DNA of 12,547 bases from an uncultured Lachnospiraceae bacterium. Lineage in GTDB: Bacteria; Bacillota; Clostridia; Lachnospirales; Lachnospiraceae. The stretch covers positions 1 to 12,547 of the forward strand of contig CAMWOK010000059.1 of assembly GCA_947175845.1 (NCBI GenBank), given 5' to 3'. The position numbers were made by a program, and so were the translations under genes. Within the stretch, counting starts at the first letter, position 1, and every line of letters begins with the position of its first letter. The notes beneath the pieces were generated by a model that was not told where the DNA came from, did no database searches, and was given only the letters and a program-made list of their open reading frames with translations. Of this stretch, positions 1-6,800 are shown in pieces.

Positions 1-37
1 AAGCTCCCAACAGCATTTTGCATATCCAATTTTGCAT

Positions 38-53
38 GGCTGAACTGTTACAA
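38..53 (+). repeat. 16-nt intergenic repeat, copy 1
   Basis: The sequence GGCTGAACTGTTACAA occurs here and again, exactly, at 3761-3776. Both copies lie in the same orientation in non-coding DNA upstream of a predicted promoter: 55 bases before the -35 box of gpmI and 26 bases before that of the gene at 3877. The flanking bases are also similar (TGCATGGCTG here, TGCTGGGCTG there). An exact 16-mer shared by two spacers is unlikely by chance. It may be a dispersed extragenic repeat or a shared regulatory site; nothing in the window decides between these. Confidence 0.6.
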
Positions 54-108
54 ATAACGCAGCAGGGTTGCGCTGCCTCTTTGACCTTGATGATATTTTT
101 ATAAAGGA

Positions 109-137
109 TTGCACATATCCATAAAAAAGTGTATACT
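109..137 (+). promoter_or_regulatory. Predicted sigma-A promoter of gpmI
   Basis: A -35 box TTGCAC (109-114) is separated by 17 bases from a -10 box TATACT (132-137), close to the vegetative consensus. Transcription would begin near 144, leaving a leader of about 33 bases before the gpmI start codon. The -10 box sits inside a near-palindrome, AAAGT-GTAT-ACTTT (126-139), which could be an operator or simply chance in A+T-rich DNA. Confidence 0.65.
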
Positions 138-176
138 TTAAAGGAGTGTGAATAAAAATAGAAAAGGAGAGTAAAA

Positions 177-1718
177 ATGAGCAGGAAAACGACAGTATTA
201 ATGATTCTTGACGGCTACGGATTAAATGAGAAGGCCGAGCACAACGCGGTGGCGATCGGAAAGACGCCGGTGATGGACAGGCTGATGAAAGAGTATCCGT
301 TTGTGAAGGGAAATGCGAGCGGCATGGCAGTAGGGCTTCCGGACGGCCAGATGGGCAACTCTGAGGTGGGACACTTAAACATGGGCGCGGGCAGGATTGT
401 ATACCAGGAGCTCACAAGAATCACCAAGGAGATTCAGGACGGAACCTTTTTTGAGAATCCGGCACTGATGGAGGCGGTGGAGAACTGCAAGGCGAAAAAC
501 TCTGCGCTGCATATGTTCGGTCTGCTGTCGGACGGCGGCGTTCACAGCCACAACACCCATCTGTACGGATTGCTGGAGCTGGCAAAGAGAAACGGGCTTT
601 CCGAGGTCTATGTGCACTGCTTCCTCGACGGGCGCGACACACCGCCCGCGTCAGGCAAGGGCTTTGCGGAGGAGCTCGAGGCGAAGATGGCGGAGATTGG
701 CGTCGGTAAAATTGCGTCTGTGATGGGGCGCTACTATGCGATGGACAGAGATAACAATTATGACCGCGTGCAGAAGGCTTACGAGGCGCTGACGGAGGGT
801 AAGGGCGAGCAGGCTGCGTCAGGCCCGGCGGGAATACAGCAGTCCTACGACAATGACAAGACGGACGAGTTTGTGCTCCCGACTGTTGTGACAGAGAACG
901 GGAAGGCAGTTGCGACCATCAAGGACGGCGACTCGGTTATCTTCTTCAACTTCCGCCCGGACCGTGCAAGGGAGATCACCAGAGCCTTCTGTGATGATGA
1001 TTTCAAGGGATTTGACAGAGAGCGGCTCGACGTGAAGTATGTGTGCTTCTCGGATTATGACCCGACGATTCCGAACAAGACGGTTGCATTCCACAAGATT
1101 GCAGTGACCAACACATTTGGTGAGTGGCTTGCCGCAAACAGCATGACACAGGCAAGAATCGCAGAGACAGAGAAGTACGCCCACGTCACATTCTTCTTCA
1201 ACGGCGGCGTGGAGGAGCCGAACAAGGATGAGGACAGAGTGCTCGTGCCGTCCCCGAAGGAAGTGGCGACGTATGACCAGAAGCCGGAGATGAGCGCTTA
1301 TACTGTCTGCGACAAGCTCACGGAGGCCATCAGGTCCGGCAAATATGATGTGATTATCATCAACTTTGCAAATCCGGACATGGTAGGGCACACAGGTGTT
1401 GAGGAGGCTGCGATCAAGGCGGTCGAGGCGGTTGATGCGTGCGTGGGCAAGGCGGTTGAGGCGATTCTCGAGGTCAACGGCACGATGTTTATCTGCGCGG
1501 ATCACGGCAACGCAGAGCAGCTTGTCGACTACGAGACAGGCGCACCGTTCACAGCGCACACGACCAATCCGGTTCCGTTTATTCTCGTGAACTATGATCC
1601 GGCGTACACGCTGCGCGAGGGCGGATGCCTTGCGGATATCGTTCCCACATTGATTGAGACAATGGGGATGCAGCAGCCTGCGGAGATGACAGGGAAATCG
1701 CTGCTGGTGCGCAAGTAA
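177..1718 (+). CDS. gpmI: 2,3-bisphosphoglycerate-independent phosphoglycerate mutase
   Basis: This enzyme interconverts 3- and 2-phosphoglycerate in cytoplasmic glycolysis and gluconeogenesis, using two Mn ions and a phosphoserine intermediate. It belongs to the alkaline phosphatase superfamily. The 513-residue length is typical. Expected active-site residues are present: Asp12 (LDGYG), nucleophile Ser62 (NSEVGH), His123 (GGVHSH), Asp151-Arg153-Asp154 (DGRDTPP), Arg260 and Arg263 (NFRPDR), Lys333, Asp401 and His405 (NPDMVGHTG), Asp442-His443 (ADHGNAEQ) and His461 (HTTNPVPF). Numbering closely follows the Bacillus enzyme, so no domain is missing. The start codon at 177 follows a ribosome site AAAAGGAGA (162-170). 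The next gene is eno, the following step of the pathway, which supports the assignment. Nothing about it looks odd. Confidence 0.98.
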   Translation: MSRKTTVLMILDGYGLNEKAEHNAVAIGKTPVMDRLMKEYPFVKGNASGMAVGLPDGQMGNSEVGHLNMGAGRIVYQELTRITKEIQDGTFFENPALMEAVENCKAKNSALHMFGLLSDGGVHSHNTHLYGLLELAKRNGLSEVYVHCFLDGRDTPPASGKGFAEELEAKMAEIGVGKIASVMGRYYAMDRDNNYDRVQKAYEALTEGKGEQAASGPAGIQQSYDNDKTDEFVLPTVVTENGKAVATIKDGDSVIFFNFRPDRAREITRAFCDDDFKGFDRERLDVKYVCFSDYDPTIPNKTVAFHKIAVTNTFGEWLAANSMTQARIAETEKYAHVTFFFNGGVEEPNKDEDRVLVPSPKEVATYDQKPEMSAYTVCDKLTEAIRSGKYDVIIINFANPDMVGHTGVEEAAIKAVEAVDACVGKAVEAILEVNGTMFICADHGNAEQLVDYETGAPFTAHTTNPVPFILVNYDPAYTLREGGCLADIVPTLIETMGMQQPAEMTGKSLLVRK

Positions 1719-1719
1719 G

Positions 1720-1759
1720 GCTGCGCGTTTTGTGTGATGCGGCAGCATTGCGTTTTCTT
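1720..1759 (+). terminator. Weak terminator-like hairpin after gpmI
   Basis: GCTGCGC (1720-1726) can pair with GCG-G-CAGC (1739-1746) as a 7-bp stem with one bulged G and a 12-base loop. It begins two bases after the gpmI stop codon. A T-rich stretch GTTTTCTT (1752-1759) follows, but starts five bases after the stem, which is late for a good intrinsic terminator. It resembles the stronger hairpin at 1791-1837. Confidence 0.4.
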
Positions 1760-1790
1760 ATGAGATTGATATATTAGAGCTGGATTTTAT

Positions 1791-1837
1791 GGCAGCAGTT
1801 TACATCCGTTTCGTGTGATGCAGACTGCTGCCGTTTT
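1791..1837 (+). terminator. Intrinsic terminator candidate downstream of gpmI
   Basis: GGCAGCAGT (1791-1799) and ACTGCTGCC (1824-1832) form a perfect 9-bp stem. The 24-base loop contains a further possible CATC/GATG pairing (1803-1806 with 1817-1820). A GTTTT run follows at once (1833-1837). The T tract is short, so termination may be partial, which would allow some read-through into eno. Confidence 0.6.
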
Positions 1838-1888
1838 GCTGTGTCATAAGAGGTACTCCGCGTTTATCCGGTTTCAACTTTGGATACT

Positions 1889-1918
1889 TTGTATGTTTTG
1901 TGTTTTTTTGGAGATACT
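1889..1918 (+). promoter_or_regulatory. Possible promoter of eno
   Basis: TTGTAT (1889-1894) and GATACT (1913-1918) are spaced by 18 bases and lie between the preceding terminator hairpin and the eno start, giving a leader of about 50 bases. Each box matches the consensus only in part, and the surrounding A+T-rich DNA offers other weak pairs, so this is a guess at the best candidate. Confidence 0.3.
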
Positions 1919-1962
1919 GTTGATGATAAAAGGAAAAGGATCTATCCAAATTTTGCAGAGAC

Positions 1963-1968
1963 AGGAGG
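1963..1968 (+). promoter_or_regulatory. Shine-Dalgarno that fixes the eno start
   Basis: AGGAGG lies 7 bases before the ATG at 1976. The reading frame stays open upstream to an ATG at 1880, but that start has no comparable ribosome site and would add 32 residues that do not resemble an enolase N-terminus. The protein starting at 1976 begins at the normal enolase position. Confidence 0.85.
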
Positions 1969-1975
1969 ACAGGGT

Positions 1976-3361
1976 ATGAGGACTACGCATTATAAGATAA
2001 CGGATGTGCACGCGAGGGAAGTGCTGGATTCGAGGGGCAATCCGACCGTGGAGGCCGTGGTGACGGTCAACGACTGCTGGGAAGGCCGGGCGAGCGTGCC
2101 GTCGGGGGCAAGCACCGGAAAGTTTGAGGCGGTGGAGCTGCGGGACGGCGAGATGCGCTACATGGGACTTGGCGTCGAGAAGGCGGTCAACAATGTCAAC
2201 ACGAAAATCAAGGAGAAGCTGATCGGCATGGACGTGTGCAATCAGAAGCTGATCGACCATATTTTAGTGGATACGGACGGAACGGACAACAAGGGGAATC
2301 TGGGGGCGAACGCCACGCTGAGCGTTTCCATGGCGGCGGCGCGCGCGGCGGCAGACGCGCTGGGAATGCCGCTGTACCGCTATCTGGGCGGTGTGAAGCC
2401 GGACAGGCTGCCTGTTCCGATGATGAACATTCTAAACGGCGGCAGACATGCGACAAACACTGTCGATTTCCAGGAGTTTATGATCATGCCGGTCTCCGCG
2501 GCGAACTTCCGCGAGGCGCTGCGAATCTGTGCGGAGATCTATCACAATCTCAAGAAGCTGTGCCACAAGAGAGGACTGTCTACAGGCGTCGGCGACGAGG
2601 GCGGATTTGCGCCGGATCTTCCGGATGCGTTTGCGGTGCTGGATTTAATCGTGGAGGCCGTCAAGGCGGCGGGATATGTGCCGGGGCAGGACATCAAGAT
2701 CGCGCTGGATGTGGCGGCGTCCGAGCTGTACAACGAGGCGGACGGCATGTATCATTTCAGCGGTGAGACGGAACTTGGACGCAGGCAGGCCGCGCTCAAT
2801 GGCAATGACGCGCATGTGTGCTATGAGGCGGGCAGAGTGGCCGGTGCAATTGATGAGGACCATGTGATTCGGCGCACCACAGGGGAGATGATTGCCTACT
2901 ACGAGAAATTGATAGAGCGCTATCCCATCATTTCGATCGAGGACGGCCTGGCAGAGGATGACTGGGATGGCTGGGCAGAGCTTACCAGACGCATCGGAGA
3001 CAAGGTCCAGCTTGTCGGAGACGACCTCTTTGTGACGAACACCAAGCGTCTGGATGCGGGCATCAAGAAACGGGTGGCAAATGCTATCCTTGTGAAAGTA
3101 AACCAGATTGGAACGGTGAGCGAGGCGATCGAGGCGGTGGAGATGGCACAGCACAACGCGTACAGGGCGGTCATCAGCCACAGGAGCGGCGAGACGGAGG
3201 ATTCCTTCATCGCGGACCTGGCAGTTGCCATGAATGCCGGACAGATCAAGACCGGTGCGCCGTGCAGGAGCGACCGCGTGGCTAAATACAACCAGCTGTT
3301 GCGGATCGAGGAGGAAATTGACCTTGTCTCGCGCTATTTAGACCCGTTTAATAAGATATAG
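1976..3361 (+). CDS. eno: Enolase (phosphopyruvate hydratase) with an insertion
   Basis: Enolase dehydrates 2-phosphoglycerate to phosphoenolpyruvate in the cytoplasm. From the ATG at 1976 it is 461 residues, against about 430 usually. The N-terminal domain carries the substrate loop VPSGASTG (41-48). Barrel residues corresponding to the E. coli active site are present: Glu167 (DFQEF), Glu208 (GDEGGF), metal ligands Asp245 (ALDVAASE), Glu322 (SIEDG) and Asp349/350 (VGDDLF), Lys374 (LVKVNQ), the SHRSGETED motif (401-409) and Lys425 (GQIKTGAP). The extra length lies between Asp245 and Glu322: 77 residues here against 44 in E. coli. The inserted stretch falls at about residues 264-302. Because every catalytic residue is kept, I expect an active enzyme. 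It follows gpmI, the preceding glycolytic step. Confidence 0.97.
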   Translation: MRTTHYKITDVHAREVLDSRGNPTVEAVVTVNDCWEGRASVPSGASTGKFEAVELRDGEMRYMGLGVEKAVNNVNTKIKEKLIGMDVCNQKLIDHILVDTDGTDNKGNLGANATLSVSMAAARAAADALGMPLYRYLGGVKPDRLPVPMMNILNGGRHATNTVDFQEFMIMPVSAANFREALRICAEIYHNLKKLCHKRGLSTGVGDEGGFAPDLPDAFAVLDLIVEAVKAAGYVPGQDIKIALDVAASELYNEADGMYHFSGETELGRRQAALNGNDAHVCYEAGRVAGAIDEDHVIRRTTGEMIAYYEKLIERYPIISIEDGLAEDDWDGWAELTRRIGDKVQLVGDDLFVTNTKRLDAGIKKRVANAILVKVNQIGTVSEAIEAVEMAQHNAYRAVISHRSGETEDSFIADLAVAMNAGQIKTGAPCRSDRVAKYNQLLRIEEEIDLVSRYLDPFNKI

Positions 3362-3371
3362 AGAAACCAGA

Positions 3372-3437
3372 TTATGTAAATTCCACAAGAATTGTCTGAC
3401 AAATATGGTCAAATTGCGGAATTTACATAAAATTTTT
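3372..3437 (+). terminator. Perfect 13-bp inverted repeat after eno, likely terminator
   Basis: TTATGTAAATTCC (3372-3384) and GGAATTTACATAA (3418-3430) are exact inverted copies, starting 11 bases after the eno stop codon, with a 33-base spacer. A TTTTT run (3433-3437) follows the second arm, which fits an intrinsic terminator. The stem is unusually A+T-rich and the loop long, so a protein-binding site is an alternative. The spacer contains its own dyad TTGTC-T-GACAA. The core TTATGTAAA recurs elsewhere in the window. Confidence 0.55.
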
Positions 3438-3452
3438 AAATAATATAAAAAA

Positions 3453-3479
3453 TTGCGTAAATTTACCGATATATATAAT
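3453..3479 (+). promoter_or_regulatory. Predicted promoter in the eno-3877 spacer
   Basis: A perfect -10 box TATAAT (3474-3479) is preceded by TTGCGT (3453-3458) at a short spacing of 15 bases. A perfect 10-bp palindrome GTAAATTTAC (3457-3466) overlaps the -35 area and could be an operator. The start of transcription would be near 3486. It lies after the likely eno terminator, so it would drive either a separate small RNA or a long leader for the gene at 3877. Confidence 0.5.
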
Positions 3480-3485
3480 GCGCAG

Positions 3486-3635
3486 CGAAATATGAGTGAA
3501 AACAGTGGTGAGGAACGTGCAATGATACCCTAATATGCCAAAAACGAACCTTATGACTGTCGGAATGAAGTATTTTCAAGATAGGGTGTCTAATGTTCTG
3601 GAGCAGCATTCAGAGTATTAGATACCCTATTTTGA
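3486..3635 (+). ncRNA. Candidate structured RNA or attenuator leader, about 150 nt
   Basis: This stretch runs from the expected start of the promoter at 3453-3479 to the end of a very stable hairpin. It has no convincing reading frame: the only small frame, 13 codons at 3492-3533, lacks a ribosome site. The 9-mer GATACCCTA occurs exactly twice, at 3524-3532 and 3621-3629, and both copies can pair with TAGGGTGTC (3582-3590). The 5' and 3' copies are therefore mutually exclusive partners, as in an attenuator or riboswitch expression platform. I do not recognise a known riboswitch core. It may be an independent small RNA or the 5' leader of the four-gene cluster. Confidence 0.4.
3576..3635 (+). 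terminator. 25-bp hairpin with G-U pairs, terminator-like
   Basis: Bases 3576-3600 pair continuously with 3611-3635 around a 10-base loop (3601-3610). Four positions (3580/3631, 3588/3623, 3595/3616, 3596/3615) are G opposite T. These pair as G-U in + strand RNA but would be A-C mismatches in RNA from the other strand, so the structure is built for + strand transcription. A TTTT run (3630-3633) lies within the outer part of the 3' arm, so it may terminate transcription or act as a stable RNA end. Confidence 0.6.
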
Positions 3636-3638
3636 TAT

Positions 3639-3734
3639 CCCGGCGGCGGGCGGGGGCACAGCTGTGCAGACCGGTTGTGCATCAAGTCATATAAAATTAC
3701 AATTGTTATGTATTTTTGCGTGGCTTGTAAGCCA
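3639..3734. other. GC-rich island with palindromes in the spacer
   Basis: Positions 3641-3680 are 31/40 G or C inside an otherwise A+T-rich spacer. They contain a perfect 12-bp palindrome GCACAGCTGTGC (3656-3667), followed by ACCGGT (3670-3675). Further on, TGGCTT-GT-AAGCCA (3721-3734) is another dyad. These could be protein-binding sites or remnants of an inserted element. No gene is visible here. Confidence 0.35.
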
Positions 3735-3760
3735 TACTTTGCCGTAAATGGAAAGTGCTG

Positions 3761-3776
3761 GGCTGAACTGTTACAA
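3761..3776 (+). repeat. 16-nt intergenic repeat, copy 2
   Basis: This is an exact second copy of the GGCTGAACTGTTACAA sequence found at 38-53, in the same orientation. It sits just upstream of the predicted promoter of the four-gene cluster. Confidence 0.6.
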
Positions 3777-3802
3777 TAATTACACTTTTTTTGAAATATT
3801 CA

Positions 3803-3832
3803 TTTACATAATGTCACTTTATAGGGTATACT
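3803..3832 (+). promoter_or_regulatory. Predicted promoter of the four-gene cluster
   Basis: TTTACA (3803-3808) and TATACT (3827-3832) are spaced by 18 bases, a good vegetative-type pair. Transcription would begin near 3839, giving a leader of about 38 bases with a ribosome site AAGGAAG (3863-3869) before the ATG at 3877. The -35 box lies within TTTACATAA, the same core that forms one arm of the inverted repeat after eno. Confidence 0.55.
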
Positions 3833-3876
3833 ATTGTACAGGTATGCCATAAATGAGTTTTTAAGGAAGTGAAACG

Positions 3877-6800
3877 ATGGATGACAACAGGGAGAAGCCG
3901 GAATATCTTGAGATTTCCTGTCAGGAGATAGAGCTGTGCGCTTGGCCGGGCGAAATTGTTGAGGACAGTTTTACCATATGTTCTGCAGACAAGCTTGCTG
4001 AGGGGAAGCTGTATTCGTCTGATACCAGGATGCGCTTGTATGAAGCCGAATTTCAGGGGACACAGACACAGATTACATACTGTTTTGATGGGACGGCTTC
4101 CGAGGCTGGCAGCAGCATCCGCGGAGAGTTTGTGATTATCAGCAACCGCGGAGAATATGTGATCCCATATAAGGTCAGCGTGCAGAAGCCGCAGCTGCAG
4201 AGCTCTCTCGGAGAGATCAGGAACCTGTTTCATTTTACAAATCTCGCACAGACAAACTGGGAGGAGGCAGTTACACTGTTCTATTCCAGAAATTTTGTCT
4301 CCATCTTGCACAAGGGGGACAAGAGTGCGTACCTGGCGTATGTGGGACAGTCGCGCTACGAGGGAAACGAGCAGAATGTCGAGGAATTTCTGATCGAGGC
4401 CAATAAGAAAACACCTATTATTTATAGCTTTGACATTGAGGGCTTCCTGATGGAGGACATTCAGGACAGCACAGTGAAAAGCATTGTCATCACGAAGAGC
4501 AGCTGGGGGTACAGCTGTGTTCATATCTGGATAAAAGGAGATTTTCTGAGCACGGACAGGCAGACTCTGACCAGTGTGGATTTTATTGATAACAAGTGTA
4601 ATTTTAATATATATATCGATGCGTCGAAACTGCATGACGGTGTGAACAGCGGAGCGGTCATTTTTTCTGATGCATGCAATACGTACACGATCCCGTTTGA
4701 CATATTGATAGAGGAGGAGCCTGAGAGAAGAACGGACAACCGCAGGGAGCGGATGGCGCTGTGCAGTATGGTGAACAGTTATGTCGACATGCGCCTGAAC
4801 CGGCTGACTGAGGCACAGTGGATGAACCGGTTTGAAAAAGAACTCAAAGTTCTTCTGGATCTGGATGAGGACAGCATACTGTTCAATCTGTACCGCGTGC
4901 AGCTGCTGATCGCGAAGGAGCGGTTTAATGAGGCAAAGTGGTATCTTGACATGATTGAGCAAAGACTGTCAAAGGAGGCGGGAACAGGTTTTGTGAACTG
5001 TTACTATCTGTATCTGACCACTCTGATCAACTGTGCGGAGGATTACGTGCGGGAGTGCAGCGATGAGATTGAGACGGTCTATGCCAACAATCCGCAAAAG
5101 TGGCAGCTTGGCTGGTTTGTCCTTCAGATGAACGAAGATCTGCAGCGAAGCAGGGAACTTCGATGGCAGTTTATGGAGGAAATGTTTGCGAATGGCTGCA
5201 CGAGTCCGCTCTTGTTGTGCGAGGCCGTACTGCTTTTGCAGACCAGCCCGACGACCCTGTTAAAGCTCGAGGAGTTCGAGGAGAATGTCCTGTGGCACGG
5301 AGCCAGGCGGCAGATGCTCCGCCCTGAGCTGATCGAGCAGCTGCAGTATCTTGCGGCCCGCAGGAAAGTGTACTCGACCCTGCTTGTGAGGATTCTGTGC
5401 GAGGTGTACAAAACCTACAAATCCCCGCAGACAGTCGCCTCCATCTGTCATATTCTGATTCTGGGAGACAAGAAGGGCGTGGAGTACTATCCATGGTACG
5501 CGCTCGGCGTGGAACATTCGGTCCGGGTGACCGGCCTGTACGAGTACTATATGATGTCGCTGGAACTGGACCAGTACGGGGATATCCGGGACAGCGTCGA
5601 GATTCCAAAGATGGTGCTGATGTACTTTGCCTACCAGAGCAATCTCGATTATGAGCTGAATGCGTTTCTGTATGCGTATATCATAAAAAACAAGGACAAG
5701 TATCCCGATCTGGAACAGAGCTACCGCATTGCAGTCGAGCGGTTTGTGGTGGACCAGATCAGGCTGGGGCACATAAACGAAAATCTGGCGTATCTGTACA
5801 GGAATATGCTGGCGCCGCAGATGGTTATGGACGAGACGGCATACGCCTTTACGCCGCTGCTTTTTATGCATCGGATCTACGTGGACAATCCCAGGATAAA
5901 AAACGTTGTGATTATCCATGAGAAAGTAAACGGAGAGAGCTCTTATCCGGTCGAGAACTGTGTCTGCATGATTCCGATTTACGGCAGCGAGTACAAACTT
6001 TTTTTGCAGGATGAGAATGGGAGCCGTTTTACAAAGAGCATCCAGTATGAGAATAAGCAGCTCATGGATCCCAAGCGGCAGCTCGGGTATGTCAGCGGTT
6101 ACATGCAGGGGCGGCTGCGATTTGATATCTACCTGTGTGAGGTAGACAAAAATTACATAACGATCTCGCAGGACAATGTCAGCCGGTTTAAAAATCTGGT
6201 GGAGTCGCCGCTGGTGGTGGAGAGCTTTAAGAAAGAGATTCGGACAAAGCTTCTCCGGTTTTATTACGACAATGACATGATCGGTGAGCTGGATGCCTTT
6301 CTTGAGGACACGGAGGCGGACGAGATGGAGGCCGCCGAGCGGGCTGAGTTTATCCGCTATCTGATCTCGAGAGGAATGTTTGACAAGGCATATTACTGGC
6401 TGCGCTCCTACGGTGTGACCGATGTGGATCCAAAATCAGTGGCGCGTCTTGTCAGCAAGCGGATTGTCAACCGGGAGTATGAGTACGACGAGTTTCTGGT
6501 GGATGTGTCCTATTACATCTACAAAAATATGAAATATGATGAAAATATCTTGCGTTATCTTATGGCAAATTACGAGGGAAAGGTTTCTGCACTCAAGAAG
6601 CTGTGGAAATCAGCCCTGGACCTCGAGCTTGACGCGAGGCTGATCATGGAACGGATATTGAAGCAGATGGAGTACACAGGCGTCATGGTCTCGGACAGGG
6701 ACAGCCTGCTGATTTCGTATGCGCAGTGTGAGGAGCACGACAGGAGCCTGGTAAACAGGAGTCTTGTGGACATGGCATACGAGTACTTTGTCTGCGAGGC

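Noticed and set aside
59..76. Hairpin GCAGC/GCTGC as a terminator for a gene upstream of the window
   Set aside because: The stem is only 5 bp and the following CTCTTT tract is weak. The upstream gene is not in view.
819..1748. Long open frame of 309 codons on the minus strand
   Set aside because: It lies opposite gpmI, whose protein is fully recognisable. The product is rich in Arg, His, Leu and Cys with no family resemblance, as expected for a codon-bias shadow.
1880..1975. Upstream in-frame ATG extending enolase by 32 residues
   Set aside because: The extension is not enolase-like and lacks a ribosome site, whereas AGGAGG sits 7 bases before the ATG at 1976.
3492..3533. 13-codon frame that could be a leader peptide (MSENSGEERAMIP)
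   Set aside because: No Shine-Dalgarno sequence precedes it and it has no run of one regulatory amino acid.
3814..4962. Open frame of 382 codons on the minus strand covering the promoter and start of the 1208-residue gene
   Set aside because: No ribosome site or recognisable domain, composition typical of an antisense shadow, and it covers the likely promoter of the + strand gene.
5260..5919. Open frame of 219 codons on the minus strand
   Set aside because: It lies wholly inside the 1208-residue gene on the opposite strand, with His/Gln/Val-rich low-information sequence and no start signals.
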